A stretch of DNA of 64,000 bases from NCBI GenBank assembly GCA_036497565.1, contig DASXJE010000147.1, positions 39,678-103,677 on the forward strand, written 5' to 3'. How positions within the stretch are numbered: position 1 is the first letter of the stretch; each line of letters opens with the position of its first letter. Below are positions 28,510 to 37,383 of this stretch, one piece after another. This stretch comes from Mycobacteriales bacterium. GTDB taxonomy: Bacteria; Actinomycetota; Actinomycetes; Mycobacteriales; QHCD01. The notes below the pieces were generated by a model, which worked only from the letters and a program-made list of their open reading frames with translations, made no database searches and was not told where the DNA came from. Both the position numbers and the translations under genes were made by a program.

Positions 28510-29262
28510 ATGAGCATCGATCAGGCCGGCTGCGCCGCCGCGATCCAGGACGTCATCGACCAGGTGCTCCACACGCAGCGGGACAACATCAGCGCCGCGG
28601 CCGGGCTCGTCGCCGACTCCCTCGCCGCCGGTGGAGTCGTCCAGGCTTTCGGCACCGGCCACTCGCAGGGCCTGTCGATGGAGATCGCCGGACGAGCCGG
28701 CGGTTTCGTGCCGACCAACATGCTCGCCATCCGCGACATCGTGATCTACGGCGGCGTGAAACCGGCGGACGTGGACCGCCTGGTCGAACGCGACCCGGCC
28801 GTCGCCCACCAGATCTACGACCTCGCGACGATCACCCCGGAGGACATCTTCGTCATCGGCTCCAACTCCGGCGGCAACGGCTCGGTCGTCGAGATGGCGC
28901 AGCTCGTCCGGGAGCGCGGCCATCGCCTCATCGCGATCACGTCACTCGCGCACTCGACCCGCATCGAATCCCGGCACCCGTCGGGCAAGCGGCTCTTCGA
29001 GTTGGCCGACGTCGTGATCGACAACTGCGCGCCGTACGGCGACAGCCTGATGTCGCTCGCGGGTGGTGGTTCGGTCTGCGCCGTCTCGTCGATCACGTCG
29101 GCGCTGGCCGCGCAGCTGATGGTGGCCGAGGTCGTCGCCCGGCAGCTCGCGGCCGGACTCACGCCGCCGGTGTATCTGTCCGCCAACGTGCCGGGCGGGG
29201 ACGAGCACAACGACGAGCTCGAGGCGCGCTACGCCGGGCGGATCCGGCGCGGTATCAGCTGA
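28510..29262 (+). CDS. SIS-domain sugar-phosphate protein (UPF0309-like)
   Basis: A 250-residue SIS (sugar isomerase) domain protein. The phosphosugar-binding loops show as FGTGHSQGLSMEIAGRAGG (about residues 46-64) and IGSNSGGNGS (about 116). It resembles UPF0309 and distantly MurNAc-6-phosphate etherase and GmhA. Divergent pairing with a hexosamine-type kinase suggests that it acts on phosphorylated amino sugars; the reaction is unproven. The ATG at 28510 is preceded by GAGGTGAGGA. It is followed after 27 bp by nei2, which probably has its own promoter. Confidence 0.85.
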   Translation: MSIDQAGCAAAIQDVIDQVLHTQRDNISAAAGLVADSLAAGGVVQAFGTGHSQGLSMEIAGRAGGFVPTNMLAIRDIVIYGGVKPADVDRLVERDPAVAHQIYDLATITPEDIFVIGSNSGGNGSVVEMAQLVRERGHRLIAITSLAHSTRIESRHPSGKRLFELADVVIDNCAPYGDSLMSLAGGGSVCAVSSITSALAAQLMVAEVVARQLAAGLTPPVYLSANVPGGDEHNDELEARYAGRIRRGIS

Positions 29263-29289
29263 GTACGGGGCCGGGCGCACAATCGCACC

Positions 29290-30090
29290 GTGCCCGAGGG
29301 TGACACGGTGTGGCTCGCCGCCAAGCGCATGAACACTGCCTTGGCCGGTCGTCAGCTGACCGCTGCCGAGCTGCGAGTGCCCGCCTACGCGACCGTCGAT
29401 CTGGTCGGGCGGCGCGTGGTCGAGGTGATCCCGCGCGGCAAGCACATGCTGACCCGCCTCGACGACGGCCGGACGCTGCACACCCACCTGCGCCTGGACG
29501 GTGCCTGGCAGCTCGTGCGGGCCGGCGCCCGGTGGCGGGGCGGGGCGGCGCATCAAGTCCGCGTCGTGCTGGCCAACGCCGACTGGCAGGCTGTCGGTTT
29601 CCGGATCCACGATATCGCCGTCGTACCCACCGCCGACGAACACCGGCTGGTCGGCCACCTCGGCCCTGACCTGCTCGGTCCGGACTGGGATGCGCCGGAG
29701 GCGACCCGCCGGATCGCCGGGCAACCCGATCGGGCGATCGCCGAGGCGCTGCTCGACCAACGCAACCTCGCCGGCATCGGAAACCTCTACAAGTCCGAGA
29801 CGCTCTTCCTGCGCGGCATTTCTCCGTGGGCGCCGGTGTCCACAGTGGACGATCTGACCGGCGTCGTCATGCTCGCCCAACGCCTCATCGCCGCCAATCG
29901 GGAGCACCCCGAGCAGGCGACCACCGGCGACCTGCACCGCGGGCGGCAGCACTGGGTCTACCGGCGCGGTCGCGAGCCGTGCCGCCGCTGCGGTACGCCG
30001 ATCCGGGGGGCGATGCAGGCCGAACGGATCACCTTCTGGTGTCCGGCGTGCCAGCCCGCCCCAGCGCAGGCGGCCGCTGCCCGGTCGTAG
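29290..30090 (+). CDS. nei: Endonuclease VIII-type DNA glycosylase (Nei2)
   Basis: A 266-residue Fpg/Nei glycosylase/AP lyase that removes oxidised bases. The catalytic Pro2-Glu3 start (MPEGDTVW), the lysine in RGKHML, a helix-two-turn-helix (LLDQRNLAGIGNLYK, about 155) and a C-terminal zinc finger with CRRC and CPAC are all present. It belongs to the actinobacterial Nei2 group normally encoded next to lhr. The GTG at 29290 must be the start, since Pro2 has to follow; CACAAT lies 6 nt upstream, fitting a leaderless mRNA. Confidence 0.95.
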   Translation: MPEGDTVWLAAKRMNTALAGRQLTAAELRVPAYATVDLVGRRVVEVIPRGKHMLTRLDDGRTLHTHLRLDGAWQLVRAGARWRGGAAHQVRVVLANADWQAVGFRIHDIAVVPTADEHRLVGHLGPDLLGPDWDAPEATRRIAGQPDRAIAEALLDQRNLAGIGNLYKSETLFLRGISPWAPVSTVDDLTGVVMLAQRLIAANREHPEQATTGDLHRGRQHWVYRRGREPCRRCGTPIRGAMQAERITFWCPACQPAPAQAAAARS

Positions 30091-30101
30091 AGTCACCGGC
30101 C

Positions 30102-30851
30102 ATGAGCAACCCACAGCAATACGTCGACGGCAGTCGGTCTCCTGATGTGCAGCGCATCCTGGTCGTCACCGCCCACCCCGACGACCTCGACTTCGGCGCG
30201 GCCGGCACGATCGCGACCTGGACCAAGTCCGGGATCGAGGTCGCCTACTGCATCGCGACCCGCGGTGACTCCGGCCAGTCCGGGACCCTCCCCCGCGACG
30301 AGGTCGCCGCGTCCCGCGAGGCCGAGCAGCGCGCCGCGGCGGCGGCGGTCGGGGTGAGTGACGTGACGTTCCTCGGCTACCCCGACAGCCGGGTGCTTGT
30401 GACCCTCGACCTGCGCCGCGACATCGCCCGGCAGATCCGCCGGGTGCGGCCCCAGCGCGTCCTGACCATGACCCCGGAGCGGACGTGGGACCGCGTCGTG
30501 CACAACCACCCGGACCACATGGCGGTCGGCGAGGCCACGTTGTGCGCCGTCTACCCCGACGCGGCCAACCCGTACATCCATCCCGAGCTCTTCGCCGACG
30601 AGGGCCTCGAGGCATGGCGGGCGAACGACGTGTGGATGATCGCCGCGCCGCAGCCCACGACGTACGTCGACGTCACCGACACCTTCGACATGAAGGTCGC
30701 CGCGTTGCGGGCGCACGCCAGCCAGACGTCGCACATGTCCGGCCTCACCGACCGGCTCCGCGCGGAGCTGGCCGAGAACGCCGCAACGGTCGGCCTGCCC
30801 GAAGGCCGGCTCGCGGAGGTCTTCCGCGCCTTCCACACCGCCCGGGCCTGA
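30102..30851 (+). CDS. PIG-L/LmbE-family deacetylase
   Basis: A 249-residue zinc-dependent N-acetylglucosamine deacetylase-like protein. The AHPDDLDFGAAG motif (about residue 22) supplies His, Asp and Asp, and NHPDH near residue 131 gives a third ligand. The family includes MshB (mycothiol synthesis) and antibiotic-pathway deacetylases; the sequence does not single out one substrate. TAGAGT lies 8 nt before the ATG at 30102 and overlaps the nei stop, suggesting a near-leaderless start. It is followed after 6 bp by a HAD-like gene. Confidence 0.87.
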   Translation: MSNPQQYVDGSRSPDVQRILVVTAHPDDLDFGAAGTIATWTKSGIEVAYCIATRGDSGQSGTLPRDEVAASREAEQRAAAAAVGVSDVTFLGYPDSRVLVTLDLRRDIARQIRRVRPQRVLTMTPERTWDRVVHNHPDHMAVGEATLCAVYPDAANPYIHPELFADEGLEAWRANDVWMIAAPQPTTYVDVTDTFDMKVAALRAHASQTSHMSGLTDRLRAELAENAATVGLPEGRLAEVFRAFHTARA

Positions 30852-30857
30852 GCCGCA

Positions 30858-31403
30858 GTGGCGGGTGGGGGCGACGCGTCGGGGTCACCCACGACGCCGA
30901 TCTGGCTGCTGGACGTCGACGGCGTACTCAACGCCGTGACGCTCGACGTCGACCGGTCGGCGTGGCCGGACTGGACGACGGGGACCGCGCAGACCAGCGG
31001 ACGGAGCTACCGGATCACCTTCTCGCCCGACGTGATGGCCGGGATCCGTGACCTGCACGACCGCGGTCTGGTCGAGATCCGCTGGCTCACCACGTGGTCC
31101 CGCGACGCCAACGCGGATCTGCGGCGGCTGCTCGGGTTACCCGAATTCCCGGTGGTCGGCAGCCCCGGTGGCTCGGCGGTGTGGTGGAAGCTTCCGCTCG
31201 CCCAGGAGGTCGCCCGCGAGGGCCGTCCGCTCATCTGGACCGACGACGAACTCGGCTACTCCCCCGACGCGCTGGACTGGCTCAACGGGCTCGACCAGCC
31301 CGCGCTGGCGATCGCGCCGGAGCCGACGGTCGGCCTGCGCCGGGAGCACCTGGACCGGATTCTCGCGTTTGCGACCGAGCAGGCCAGCCTCAGCGACCGC
31401 TGA
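30858..31403 (+). CDS. HAD-superfamily protein, function unknown
   Basis: A 181-residue protein with a HAD motif I near the N-terminus (WLLDVDGVLNA, about residue 20), a motif-II-like threonine in WLTTWS, and an aspartate pair (WTDDEL) where motif IV should lie. This small HAD group is common in actinobacteria and has no known substrate. The GTG start lies 6 bp after the PIG-L stop, so the two are probably co-transcribed. Its last 14 bp overlap the 3' end of pspM on the other strand. Confidence 0.8.
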   Translation: MAGGGDASGSPTTPIWLLDVDGVLNAVTLDVDRSAWPDWTTGTAQTSGRSYRITFSPDVMAGIRDLHDRGLVEIRWLTTWSRDANADLRRLLGLPEFPVVGSPGGSAVWWKLPLAQEVAREGRPLIWTDDELGYSPDALDWLNGLDQPALAIAPEPTVGLRREHLDRILAFATEQASLSDR

Positions 31404-32139
31404 CCTCGCGGAGGCCGCGGGCAAGTCCGGCGAGTGCGTCGGTGGTCTCCGACAGCCGTTGTGCGGTCAGCGAGTCCGACCGGTCGTCGATGCTCGCCGA
31501 GACGACACCGGCCGCCGCAGTGACAAGCCTGTCGTAGGCGTCGACACCGTCTTCGAGTGACACGCACAGGATGCCGAGCGCCTCGTCGAGGTCGCCGACC
31601 GCCTGCGGCGGCGCGTCCCGCCGCGCGGCCTCGAGAACGACCACGCGCTCGCCGCGCGCCCGCAGCGCCGTCGCAGCCGCAGCGGCTTCGCCTGCGGCGT
31701 CGCGCCCGGACGGGCCGAGCAACACGAACAGGTTCGCGAGGGTGCGCTCCCGCGCCGAGAGCCGTTCCATCGGCACCCGGGCGGCCGACCCGTGCGGCGG
31801 AGGGGGCGGTGGCGGGGCCGGCAGCGGAGTGCGCTCGAGCACCCAGACCCGGCGTACGGCCGGGACGACGGAGTAGATCGCGAAGGCGCCGACGACGGCC
31901 AGGAACGCTCCGCCGACCACGTCGCCCTGGATGATGGCCCAGCCGGCCACGATCGAGATGCCGATGGCGAACGCCGTCCGCAGACCGAGCCCCCAGCGGG
32001 CCCGCCGACGGCGGCGGAGCAACCGGGCGACCGGGTCACGCCATGCCGCGGCGGCCTGTCGGGCGGTGTCCGCCATCTGCCCGGCACGCCGGGCCGCGGC
32101 GGCCGCGCGCGCCGCGCGGGCGGTCAGATCGGCGGCCAT
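31390..32139 (-). CDS. pspM: Phage-shock envelope stress protein PspM
   Basis: A 249-residue membrane protein. The N-terminal part is Ala/Arg-rich, then two hydrophobic segments (about residues 50-90), a Pro-rich linker and a soluble helical domain. The position directly after pspA and the layout match Rv2743c/PspM of the actinobacterial Psp system, which ties PspA to the membrane. The ATG at 32139 lies 16 bp after the pspA stop and is chosen for that reason; the longer frame begins inside pspA. No Rv2742c-like (PspN) gene follows; a HAD gene converges on it instead. Confidence 0.8.
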   Translation of the reverse strand: MAADLTARAARAAAAARRAGQMADTARQAAAAWRDPVARLLRRRRRARWGLGLRTAFAIGISIVAGWAIIQGDVVGGAFLAVVGAFAIYSVVPAVRRVWVLERTPLPAPPPPPPPHGSAARVPMERLSARERTLANLFVLLGPSGRDAAGEAAAAATALRARGERVVVLEAARRDAPPQAVGDLDEALGILCVSLEDGVDAYDRLVTAAAGVVSASIDDRSDSLTAQRLSETTDALAGLARGLREVSGR

Positions 32140-32155
32140 CGGTGACCCGGGGCTC

Positions 32156-32980
32156 CTAGCTCGGCTCGGAGGTCTGCTGCTGGGGTGTGTTCTGCGGCTC
32201 CGCGGTGTCGCCACCGGATGGCGCAGCCTCCACCGCCGGGGTCTCGGCGGTCGGACCGATCTCGCCCATGCTCGCGCGGATCTGATCCAGCCGCGCCGAT
32301 CCGGCCATGTCGATGGTCGACTTCTCGACCTCGAGCATCCGCCCCTGCACGCTGTTGTTGGCCAGCTCGGACTGGCCGAGAGCGGTCGCATAGCGCCGCT
32401 CGATCTTCTCCTGCACCTCGGCCAGGGACGGCACGTTGCCCGGAGCGGCGAGCTCGGACATCGACTGCAGCGAGCTGGACACCTGCTCCTGCATCTTGGC
32501 CTGCTCGAGCTGGCTGAGCAGCTTGGTGCGCTCGGCGAGCTTCTGCTGCAGCATCATCGCGTTGGACTCGACGGCCTTCTTCGCCTGCGCGGCGGCCTGC
32601 AGCGACTGATCGTGCAGACCCTTGAGGTCCTCGACGGACTGCTCGGTGGAGACCAGCTGGTTGGCGAAGGCCTGCGCCGTCTGCGTGTATTCGGCCGCCT
32701 TCGTCGCGTCGCCCTTCTTCGTCGACTGGTCGGCGAGCACGAGGGCCTGCCGCGCCGAACCCTGCAGCCGCTCGATGTCGCCGAGCTGACGCGAGAGCTT
32801 CATCTCGAGCTGGCGCTGGTTGCCGATGACCTGCGCAGCCTGCTGGCACAGCGACTGGTGCTGACGCTGGGCATCCTCGATCGCCTGCTGGATCTGGATC
32901 TTCGGATCGGCCTTTTCGTCCACCTTCGCACCGAACCAGGACATGAAGTACTTCCATGACTTCACGAAGGGGTTGGCCAT
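32156..32980 (-). CDS. pspA: Phage-shock protein A (PspA/IM30 family)
   Basis: A 274-residue peripheral membrane protein, mostly one long coiled coil (about residues 25-220), starting with the usual amphipathic helix ([15 protein letters not shown]). PspA/Vipp1 proteins are ESCRT-III-like and protect or repair stressed membranes. A Pro/Thr/Ser/Gln-rich tail of about 40 residues follows. The ATG at 32980 matches the family start; AGGAGG lies 10 nt upstream. Its leader holds several inverted repeats (see 32981-33297). With clgR upstream and pspM downstream it forms the actinobacterial Psp unit. Confidence 0.95.
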   Translation of the reverse strand: MANPFVKSWKYFMSWFGAKVDEKADPKIQIQQAIEDAQRQHQSLCQQAAQVIGNQRQLEMKLSRQLGDIERLQGSARQALVLADQSTKKGDATKAAEYTQTAQAFANQLVSTEQSVEDLKGLHDQSLQAAAQAKKAVESNAMMLQQKLAERTKLLSQLEQAKMQEQVSSSLQSMSELAAPGNVPSLAEVQEKIERRYATALGQSELANNSVQGRMLEVEKSTIDMAGSARLDQIRASMGEIGPTAETPAVEAAPSGGDTAEPQNTPQQQTSEPS

Positions 32981-33032
32981 GATCGAGCATCCTCCTGTCA
33001 GCAGCGCACTCCCACGGTACGCCGACGTCCAT

Positions 33033-33049
33033 CGTGGCAGGTTGCCACG
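33033..33049. repeat. Inverted repeat in the pspA leader
   Basis: CGTGGCA and TGCCACG form 7-bp perfect arms around GGT, 53 bp before the pspA start codon. It may be an operator or a small hairpin in the pspA leader. Confidence 0.4.
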
Positions 33050-33176
33050 CGTCGGTGCGACCCAACTGACCAGGACCGCCCCCCATCCGCGGCAGAACCG
33101 CGAATTGTTGACCAGACTAGGCGCCACCACGACGATCAGATCCCCGGCCTCGTTGCCGGCCTCGATCGGCGCACGC

Positions 33177-33203
33177 TCAAAACGCACTCGTAGTGCGTTT
33201 TGA
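33177..33203. terminator. 27-nt perfect palindrome, copy 1 (terminator or operator)
   Basis: Arms of 12 bp (TCAAAACGCACT / AGTGCGTTTTGA) flank a 3-nt loop CGT. A run of A pairs with a run of T at the base, so the structure works as an intrinsic terminator read in either direction. It lies downstream of clgR and upstream of pspA, both on the minus strand. A copy follows at 33228. Confidence 0.6.
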
Positions 33204-33227
33204 TCCGCGACACGCCGTGCCAGGCGC

Positions 33228-33254
33228 CCAAAACGCACTAGGAGTGCGTTTTGG
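33228..33254. terminator. 27-nt perfect palindrome, copy 2
   Basis: Arms of 12 bp (CCAAAACGCACT / AGTGCGTTTTGG) flank AGG. The inner 10 bases of each arm are identical to copy 1, while the loop and the outermost bases differ in a way that keeps pairing. It is the first structure met after the clgR stop. Two tandem terminators, or a pair of binding sites 51 bp apart, are the two readings. Confidence 0.6.
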
Positions 33255-33297
33255 TCGGCGGCGTCGACGGGTGCCGAGCGTGGAGCGAGCGGGAGGA

Positions 33298-33681
33298 TCA
33301 GGCGGCGGCGGTGACCCGACGGTCCTGGGAGTCGTGCATCGGGCCGATGATGACCTTGTCCAGCCGGTCCATCGTGTCGGTACGGGGCAGAGCGGCTCCG
33401 ACGGAGGCGTGCACCCGCTCCGCGGCCTGACCGGTGCTGGCCGGGATCTCGGCTCCGCGCATGGTCTCGCTGACCTCGCCGAGTACGTCGGCGAGTTGGA
33501 CTTCGAGGGCCTCGCAGATCGAGGCGAGCAACTCGGAGGAGGCTTCCTTCTGGCCGCGTTCGACCTCGGACAGATACCCCAGGCTCACCCGGGCGGCGGA
33601 GGACACCTCTCGCAACGTGCGTTGCTGGCGCAGCCGCTGGCCGCGCAGTGTGTCGCCGAGAACTCGACGGAGCAGAGCCAT
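33298..33681 (-). CDS. clgR: Cro/C1-type regulator ClgR
   Basis: A 127-residue regulator with an XRE helix-turn-helix at about residues 12-65 ([22 protein letters not shown]), as in ClgR, which activates clp proteases and pspA in corynebacteria and mycobacteria. The C-terminal tail of about 50 residues is less conserved. The ATG at 33681 ([10 protein letters not shown]) matches the family; a longer frame from 33720 adds 13 residues without support. GAGGGG precedes it. Its place between a cinA-like/pgsA pair and pspA is as in M. tuberculosis Rv2745c. Confidence 0.93.
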   Translation of the reverse strand: MALLRRVLGDTLRGQRLRQQRTLREVSSAARVSLGYLSEVERGQKEASSELLASICEALEVQLADVLGEVSETMRGAEIPASTGQAAERVHASVGAALPRTDTMDRLDKVIIGPMHDSQDRRVTAAA

Positions 33682-33787
33682 CCGCTGCACCCCTCTCTCT
33701 CTTTGCGCTGTCTTTGTCACGGTACCCCTGGGTCTCGCGGCCTACCCGACCCGAATGGGCGTGTCAGCCGTGAGCGTAACGCCCGCG

Positions 33788-34294
33788 TCACTGCGCCGAT
33801 TCCACCCGACCGACCCCCAGAGCGCCGGCCAGGACCTCGAGGGCGCCCAGGACGGCCTGGCGCCGGATCTCGGCCCGGTCACCGGCCAGGTGCAGCGCGC
33901 GCACCGCCCCCGACCCGGCTCCGGCCGGCTGGTCCGGGCCGGCGATTCCGACGAAGACCGTCCCCACGGCGACGCCGTCCTGCTCGTCGGGCCCGGCCAC
34001 GCCGGTGACGGCGAGCCCCCAGGTCGCACCCAGCCGCGTCCGGGTCCCGGCGGCGAGGGCGGCGGCGACGTCCGGGCTGACGGGCCCCTGCGCGTCGAGC
34101 AACGGGCCGGGTACGCCGGCCAGCGACGCCTTGAGGTCGGTGGCGTAGACCACCAGGCCGCCGCGGAAGGTGCTGCTGGCGCCCGGGGTGTCGGTGAGCG
34201 CGGCCGAGAGCAGGCCGGCGGTGAGCGACTCGGCGACGGCCACGGTCTGGTCGCGGGCCCGCAGGACGACGTGCACCTGATCGGCCAGGGTCAC
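33788..34294 (-). CDS. CinA C-terminal domain protein (NMN amidohydrolase-like)
   Basis: A 168-residue stand-alone CinA C-terminal domain, the PncC-type enzyme that deamidates nicotinamide mononucleotide in NAD recycling. Family motifs AESLTAGLLSAALTD (residue 20 on) and GLAVTGVAGP are clear. The N-terminal CinA domain is absent, as is usual for PncC. The GTG start shares GTGA with the pgsA stop, so it is coupled to pgsA and rimO upstream. A weak inverted repeat (GGGCGT...ACGCCC, 33757-33784) lies after its stop. Confidence 0.88.
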   Translation of the reverse strand: MTLADQVHVVLRARDQTVAVAESLTAGLLSAALTDTPGASSTFRGGLVVYATDLKASLAGVPGPLLDAQGPVSPDVAAALAAGTRTRLGATWGLAVTGVAGPDEQDGVAVGTVFVGIAGPDQPAGAGSGAVRALHLAGDRAEIRRQAVLGALEVLAGALGVGRVESAQ

Positions 34295-34935
34295 GAGTGC
34301 TGTTCCCGGCCCGCCGCGGGCGAGCGGCCGGATCCCGTCGACAGCCGCGAGCGGCGACGCATGCTCACCGCCCGGGCCACGTAGTCCGCGCCCGTCACCA
34401 GGGTGAGGGCGACCGCGACCGCCATCACGATCACGGCCACCATGTGGGCCGGCCCGGACAGCGGGAGCACGTAGAGACCGATCGCCACCGCCTGCACGAA
34501 GGTCTTCAGCTTGCCGCCCCTGCTGGCCGGCATCACGCCGTGCCGGATCACCCAGAACCGCAGCATGGTGACGCCGACCTCGCGGACGACGACGACCACC
34601 GTGACCCACCAGGCCAGCAGCCCCAGCGTGGACAGGCCGACCAGCGCCGTACCGATGAGGGCCTTGTCGGCGATCGGGTCGGCCAGCTTGCCGAACTCGG
34701 TGACCAGGCCCCGGCGGCGCGCCAGGTCGCCGTCGATGCGGTCGGTCAGCGACGCGACCGCGAAGATGGCGCAGGCCACGATCCGCCAGCCGGTGTTGGT
34801 GCCGCCGTCGTGCACGAGGGCGAGCGCGAAGACCGGTACCAGCAGCAGTCGAAGCACGGTGAGACCGTTGGCGATGTTGAGCAGCCGGGCCGTCTGGGGC
34901 GCGGTCGCGGCGGGGTCGGGAACGAGGTTGCTCAC
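34291..34935 (-). CDS. pgsA: CDP-alcohol phosphatidyltransferase (PgsA-type)
   Basis: A 214-residue membrane enzyme with the CDP-alcohol phosphotransferase signature near residue 65 (D-x2-DG-x2-AR-x8-G-x3-D-x3-D, read as [12 protein letters not shown] then LADPIAD). The family reading is phosphatidylglycerophosphate synthase; M. tuberculosis has the homologue pgsA3 in the same place. Four or more hydrophobic helices follow. The GTG start overlaps the rimO stop by 4 bp. Confidence 0.92.
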   Translation of the reverse strand: MSNLVPDPAATAPQTARLLNIANGLTVLRLLLVPVFALALVHDGGTNTGWRIVACAIFAVASLTDRIDGDLARRRGLVTEFGKLADPIADKALIGTALVGLSTLGLLAWWVTVVVVVREVGVTMLRFWVIRHGVMPASRGGKLKTFVQAVAIGLYVLPLSGPAHMVAVIVMAVAVALTLVTGADYVARAVSMRRRSRLSTGSGRSPAAGREQHS

Positions 34936-36431
34936 CCCGACGCCCGCAGTGCGTCCGCCGCCACCACCTCCATGGGGTCGGCCACCAGGTCGACACCGTC
35001 GGCAGCGACGACGCGAGCGCGGACCATGTCGCCCGGCCGCAGGCCGGAGCCTCCGGCCAGGACCGTCACCCCGTCCACCTCGGGCCCCTGATGGGCGGCC
35101 CGGCCTTCGATGACGTCCCCGTCGCTCGCCTCGTCGATCCCGTCATCGTCCACCCGCTCCACCAGCACGTCGACGATCGAGCCGATCCGCTCCTCGGCGC
35201 GCTGGGCGCAGAGCTCGTCGACGAGTTCGCTGACCTGCTCGACCCGCGCCGCGATGACCTCGGCGGGGAGCTTCCCGTCGTAGCCGGCCGCTTCGGTGTT
35301 GTCCTCGTCGGAGTAGCCGAAGACCCCGACGGCGTCCAGCCGGGCGCCGGTGAGGAACCGCTGCAGTTCGTCGACGTCGGCGTCGGTCTCCCCGGGGAAC
35401 CCGACGATCACGTTGGTCCGGATACCGGCGTCCGGGGTGATGGAGCGGATCTGGTCGATCAGGCCGAGGAACGCCTCCCGGCCGCCGAACCTGCGCATCC
35501 GGCGCAGCACGGGCTCACTGGCGTGCTGGAACGAGAGGTCGAAGTACGGCGCGACCCCGGGTGTCGCGGCGAGCACGGCGACCAGCGTCGGGCGCATCTC
35601 GGCGGGCTGCAGGTAGGACACCCGGACCCGGTCCAGGCCGTCGACCATGGCGAGCTCGGGGAGCAGCGACTCGAGCAGCCGCATGTCGCCGAGGTCCTTG
35701 CCGTAGGACGTGGAGTTCTCGCTGACCAGGAACACCTCGCGTACGCCGTCCCCGGCCAGCCACCGGGCTTCGTCGAGCACGTCGGTGGGGCGGCGGGAGA
35801 CGAACGCGCCACGGAACCGCGGGATCGCGCAGAACGCGCACCGGCGGTCGCATCCGCTGGCCAGCTTCAGCGGAGCCATCACCGCGTGGTCCAGCCGGCG
35901 GCGCAGCACCGGGGGGCCGGAGGGCGGCGCCACCCCGGCCGGCAGGTCGAGCGGCGCGCCGTGACCGGGGACGGCGCGGTCGCTGGCGGCACGATCGACC
36001 GGGCTGATCGGGAGCAGCGAGCGCCGGTCGCGCGGGACGTGGGGGGTGATGGTCTGCCCGGCGACCACCTCGTCGAGCCGGGCGCCGATCTGCGGGTAGT
36101 GGTCGAAGCCGAGTACCGCGTCGGCCTCAGGCAGGTCCTTCGCGAGCTCCGCGCCGTAGCGCTCGGCCAGGCAGCCGACGGCGACGACCTTGGCCCCGGA
36201 CTCGGCCGCCTCGAGCACGGTGTCGATCGAGTCCTTCTTCGCCGCGTCGACGAAGCCGCAGGTGTTGATCATTACGGCGTCCGGGGCGTCGGCACCGGGC
36301 TCCTCGCCGGTGAGCACCTCCCAGCCGTCGGCGGCGAGCCGACCGGCCAGCTCCTCGGAGTCGACGTCGTTACGAGCGCAGCCCAGCGTGATCAGGGCGA
36401 CGCGGCGGGAGGGGGTCGACGTACGGGGCAC
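34932..36431 (-). CDS. rimO: Ribosomal protein S12 methylthiotransferase RimO
   Basis: A 499-residue radical-SAM methylthiotransferase, paralogous to MiaB, that modifies Asp88 of ribosomal protein S12. Auxiliary-cluster cysteines occur in LGCARND, NTCGF and VGCLAERY; the radical-SAM motif CDRRCAFC is near residue 196; and a TRAM domain ends the protein. An insertion of about 45 Pro/Arg-rich residues (about 135-180) separates the two cluster domains. The LGCARND and [10 protein letters not shown] words place it in RimO rather than MiaB. It is the first gene of a rimO-pgsA-cinA-like run joined by GTGA overlaps. Confidence 0.95.
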   Translation of the reverse strand: MPRTSTPSRRVALITLGCARNDVDSEELAGRLAADGWEVLTGEEPGADAPDAVMINTCGFVDAAKKDSIDTVLEAAESGAKVVAVGCLAERYGAELAKDLPEADAVLGFDHYPQIGARLDEVVAGQTITPHVPRDRRSLLPISPVDRAASDRAVPGHGAPLDLPAGVAPPSGPPVLRRRLDHAVMAPLKLASGCDRRCAFCAIPRFRGAFVSRRPTDVLDEARWLAGDGVREVFLVSENSTSYGKDLGDMRLLESLLPELAMVDGLDRVRVSYLQPAEMRPTLVAVLAATPGVAPYFDLSFQHASEPVLRRMRRFGGREAFLGLIDQIRSITPDAGIRTNVIVGFPGETDADVDELQRFLTGARLDAVGVFGYSDEDNTEAAGYDGKLPAEVIAARVEQVSELVDELCAQRAEERIGSIVDVLVERVDDDGIDEASDGDVIEGRAAHQGPEVDGVTVLAGGSGLRPGDMVRARVVAADGVDLVADPMEVVAADALRASG

Positions 36432-36495
36432 CCCCCGAGACTACCGGCGCCCGCCACCTGCTCATCGCCACCGACGCCCGGGGCGGCCGGGACGG

Positions 36496-37383
36496 CTAGC
36501 CAGCCTGGTTGCTGCTGTCGGAGAACTGGACCGTGCAGACGCTCTGCGTGCACGGCCGGCCGACCTGTTTGCCGTTGACGGTGACGTTGACCGCAGGCGG
36601 ATTGCCGAACCGCACGGTGAGCTTCTCGGGATCGCTGAACTTCATCTGCGCGCCGCTGTCCAGCACGCCCTCGTAGACGGAGGTGCCATCGCTCGAGGTG
36701 ACCTGGAGCCAACTGCGGTCACCGGTGATCTGCACCTTCAGCGCGACACCCGAGGGAGGTGGCGCCGGGGGCTTGGTGTGGGTCGGCCGGGCGGTCGGGT
36801 GGTGGCTCGTGGGGTGCGGGGACGGGGTGTGCGACGCCGCGCCGCCGGCAGCGCCCTGCGACGCGGAGTTCGGCCCGGACCGGGTCATCAGCCAGCCGCC
36901 GACCACAACCGCGGCGAGTACGACGACGACGGCTGCTGCGGCCGCCGCCCACCGTGGCGTGAATCGGGCCGAGAAGCGGGGTGTGAACCGGCGCGGCGGG
37001 GCCGCGGGAGGTTCCGGGGAAACGCCGGAGGCGTCGATCGACACCTCTGCAGCGTCCGGCGGCTCGTCGCTGCGCTCGTCGAAGGCGGTCAGCACCGCCT
37101 GCTCGTCGGCCCCGACAACCCGGGCGATGGTGCGCAGGTGGCCGCGGGCGTAGAACGTGCCGCCACAGCCGGAGAAGTCGTCCCGCTCGATCGCGCGAAT
37201 CAGCCCTACCCGGATCCGGGTGGCCGCGGCGACGTCCTCGACCGACATTCCGCGGGCTTCGCGGGCGGCCGCAACGACCGAGCCCAACGGCGAGCCCTCG
37301 CCTGACCGGCCGTCGATCGCTCTGGCATCCGGCTGATCGGATGGTGCCCCCCGGGGGTCCGGGCGGCCTGCGTCGTCACTCAC
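36496..37383 (-). CDS. RodZ-like membrane protein with N-terminal helix-turn-helix
   Basis: A 295-residue bitopic membrane protein. It has an N-terminal HTH_25 (about residues 33-100, with MSVEDVAAATRIRV and FYARGHLRTIAR), one transmembrane helix (about 145-165), a Thr/Pro/His-rich periplasmic linker and a C-terminal DUF4115 beta domain (about 210-290). This is the RodZ layout; RodZ links MreB to the wall-elongation machinery. The GTG at 37383 is preceded by GGGAGGGG. Two cysteines near the C-terminus (about 10 residues from the end) could form a disulfide. It sits between ftsK and rimO. Confidence 0.87.
   Translation of the reverse strand: MSDDAGRPDPRGAPSDQPDARAIDGRSGEGSPLGSVVAAAREARGMSVEDVAAATRIRVGLIRAIERDDFSGCGGTFYARGHLRTIARVVGADEQAVLTAFDERSDEPPDAAEVSIDASGVSPEPPAAPPRRFTPRFSARFTPRWAAAAAAVVVVLAAVVVGGWLMTRSGPNSASQGAAGGAASHTPSPHPTSHHPTARPTHTKPPAPPPSGVALKVQITGDRSWLQVTSSDGTSVYEGVLDSGAQMKFSDPEKLTVRFGNPPAVNVTVNGKQVGRPCTQSVCTVQFSDSSNQAG

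Larger units (their letters stand above)
32981..33297. other. 317-bp stretch between clgR and pspA, rich in inverted repeats
   Basis: No gene is seen. From the pspA side it holds a 7-bp-arm inverted repeat (33033-33049), a CGCGG/CCGCG pair (33088-33092 and 33098-33102), and two 27-nt perfect palindromes (33177-33203, 33228-33254). The last three all fit CGC-N9-GCG. This region should contain the pspA promoter and whatever ends clgR transcription. Confidence 0.6.

Noticed and set aside
33177..33254. CRISPR array or insertion-sequence end
   Set aside because: Only two units, each self-palindromic, with no spacers, target duplication or transposase nearby.
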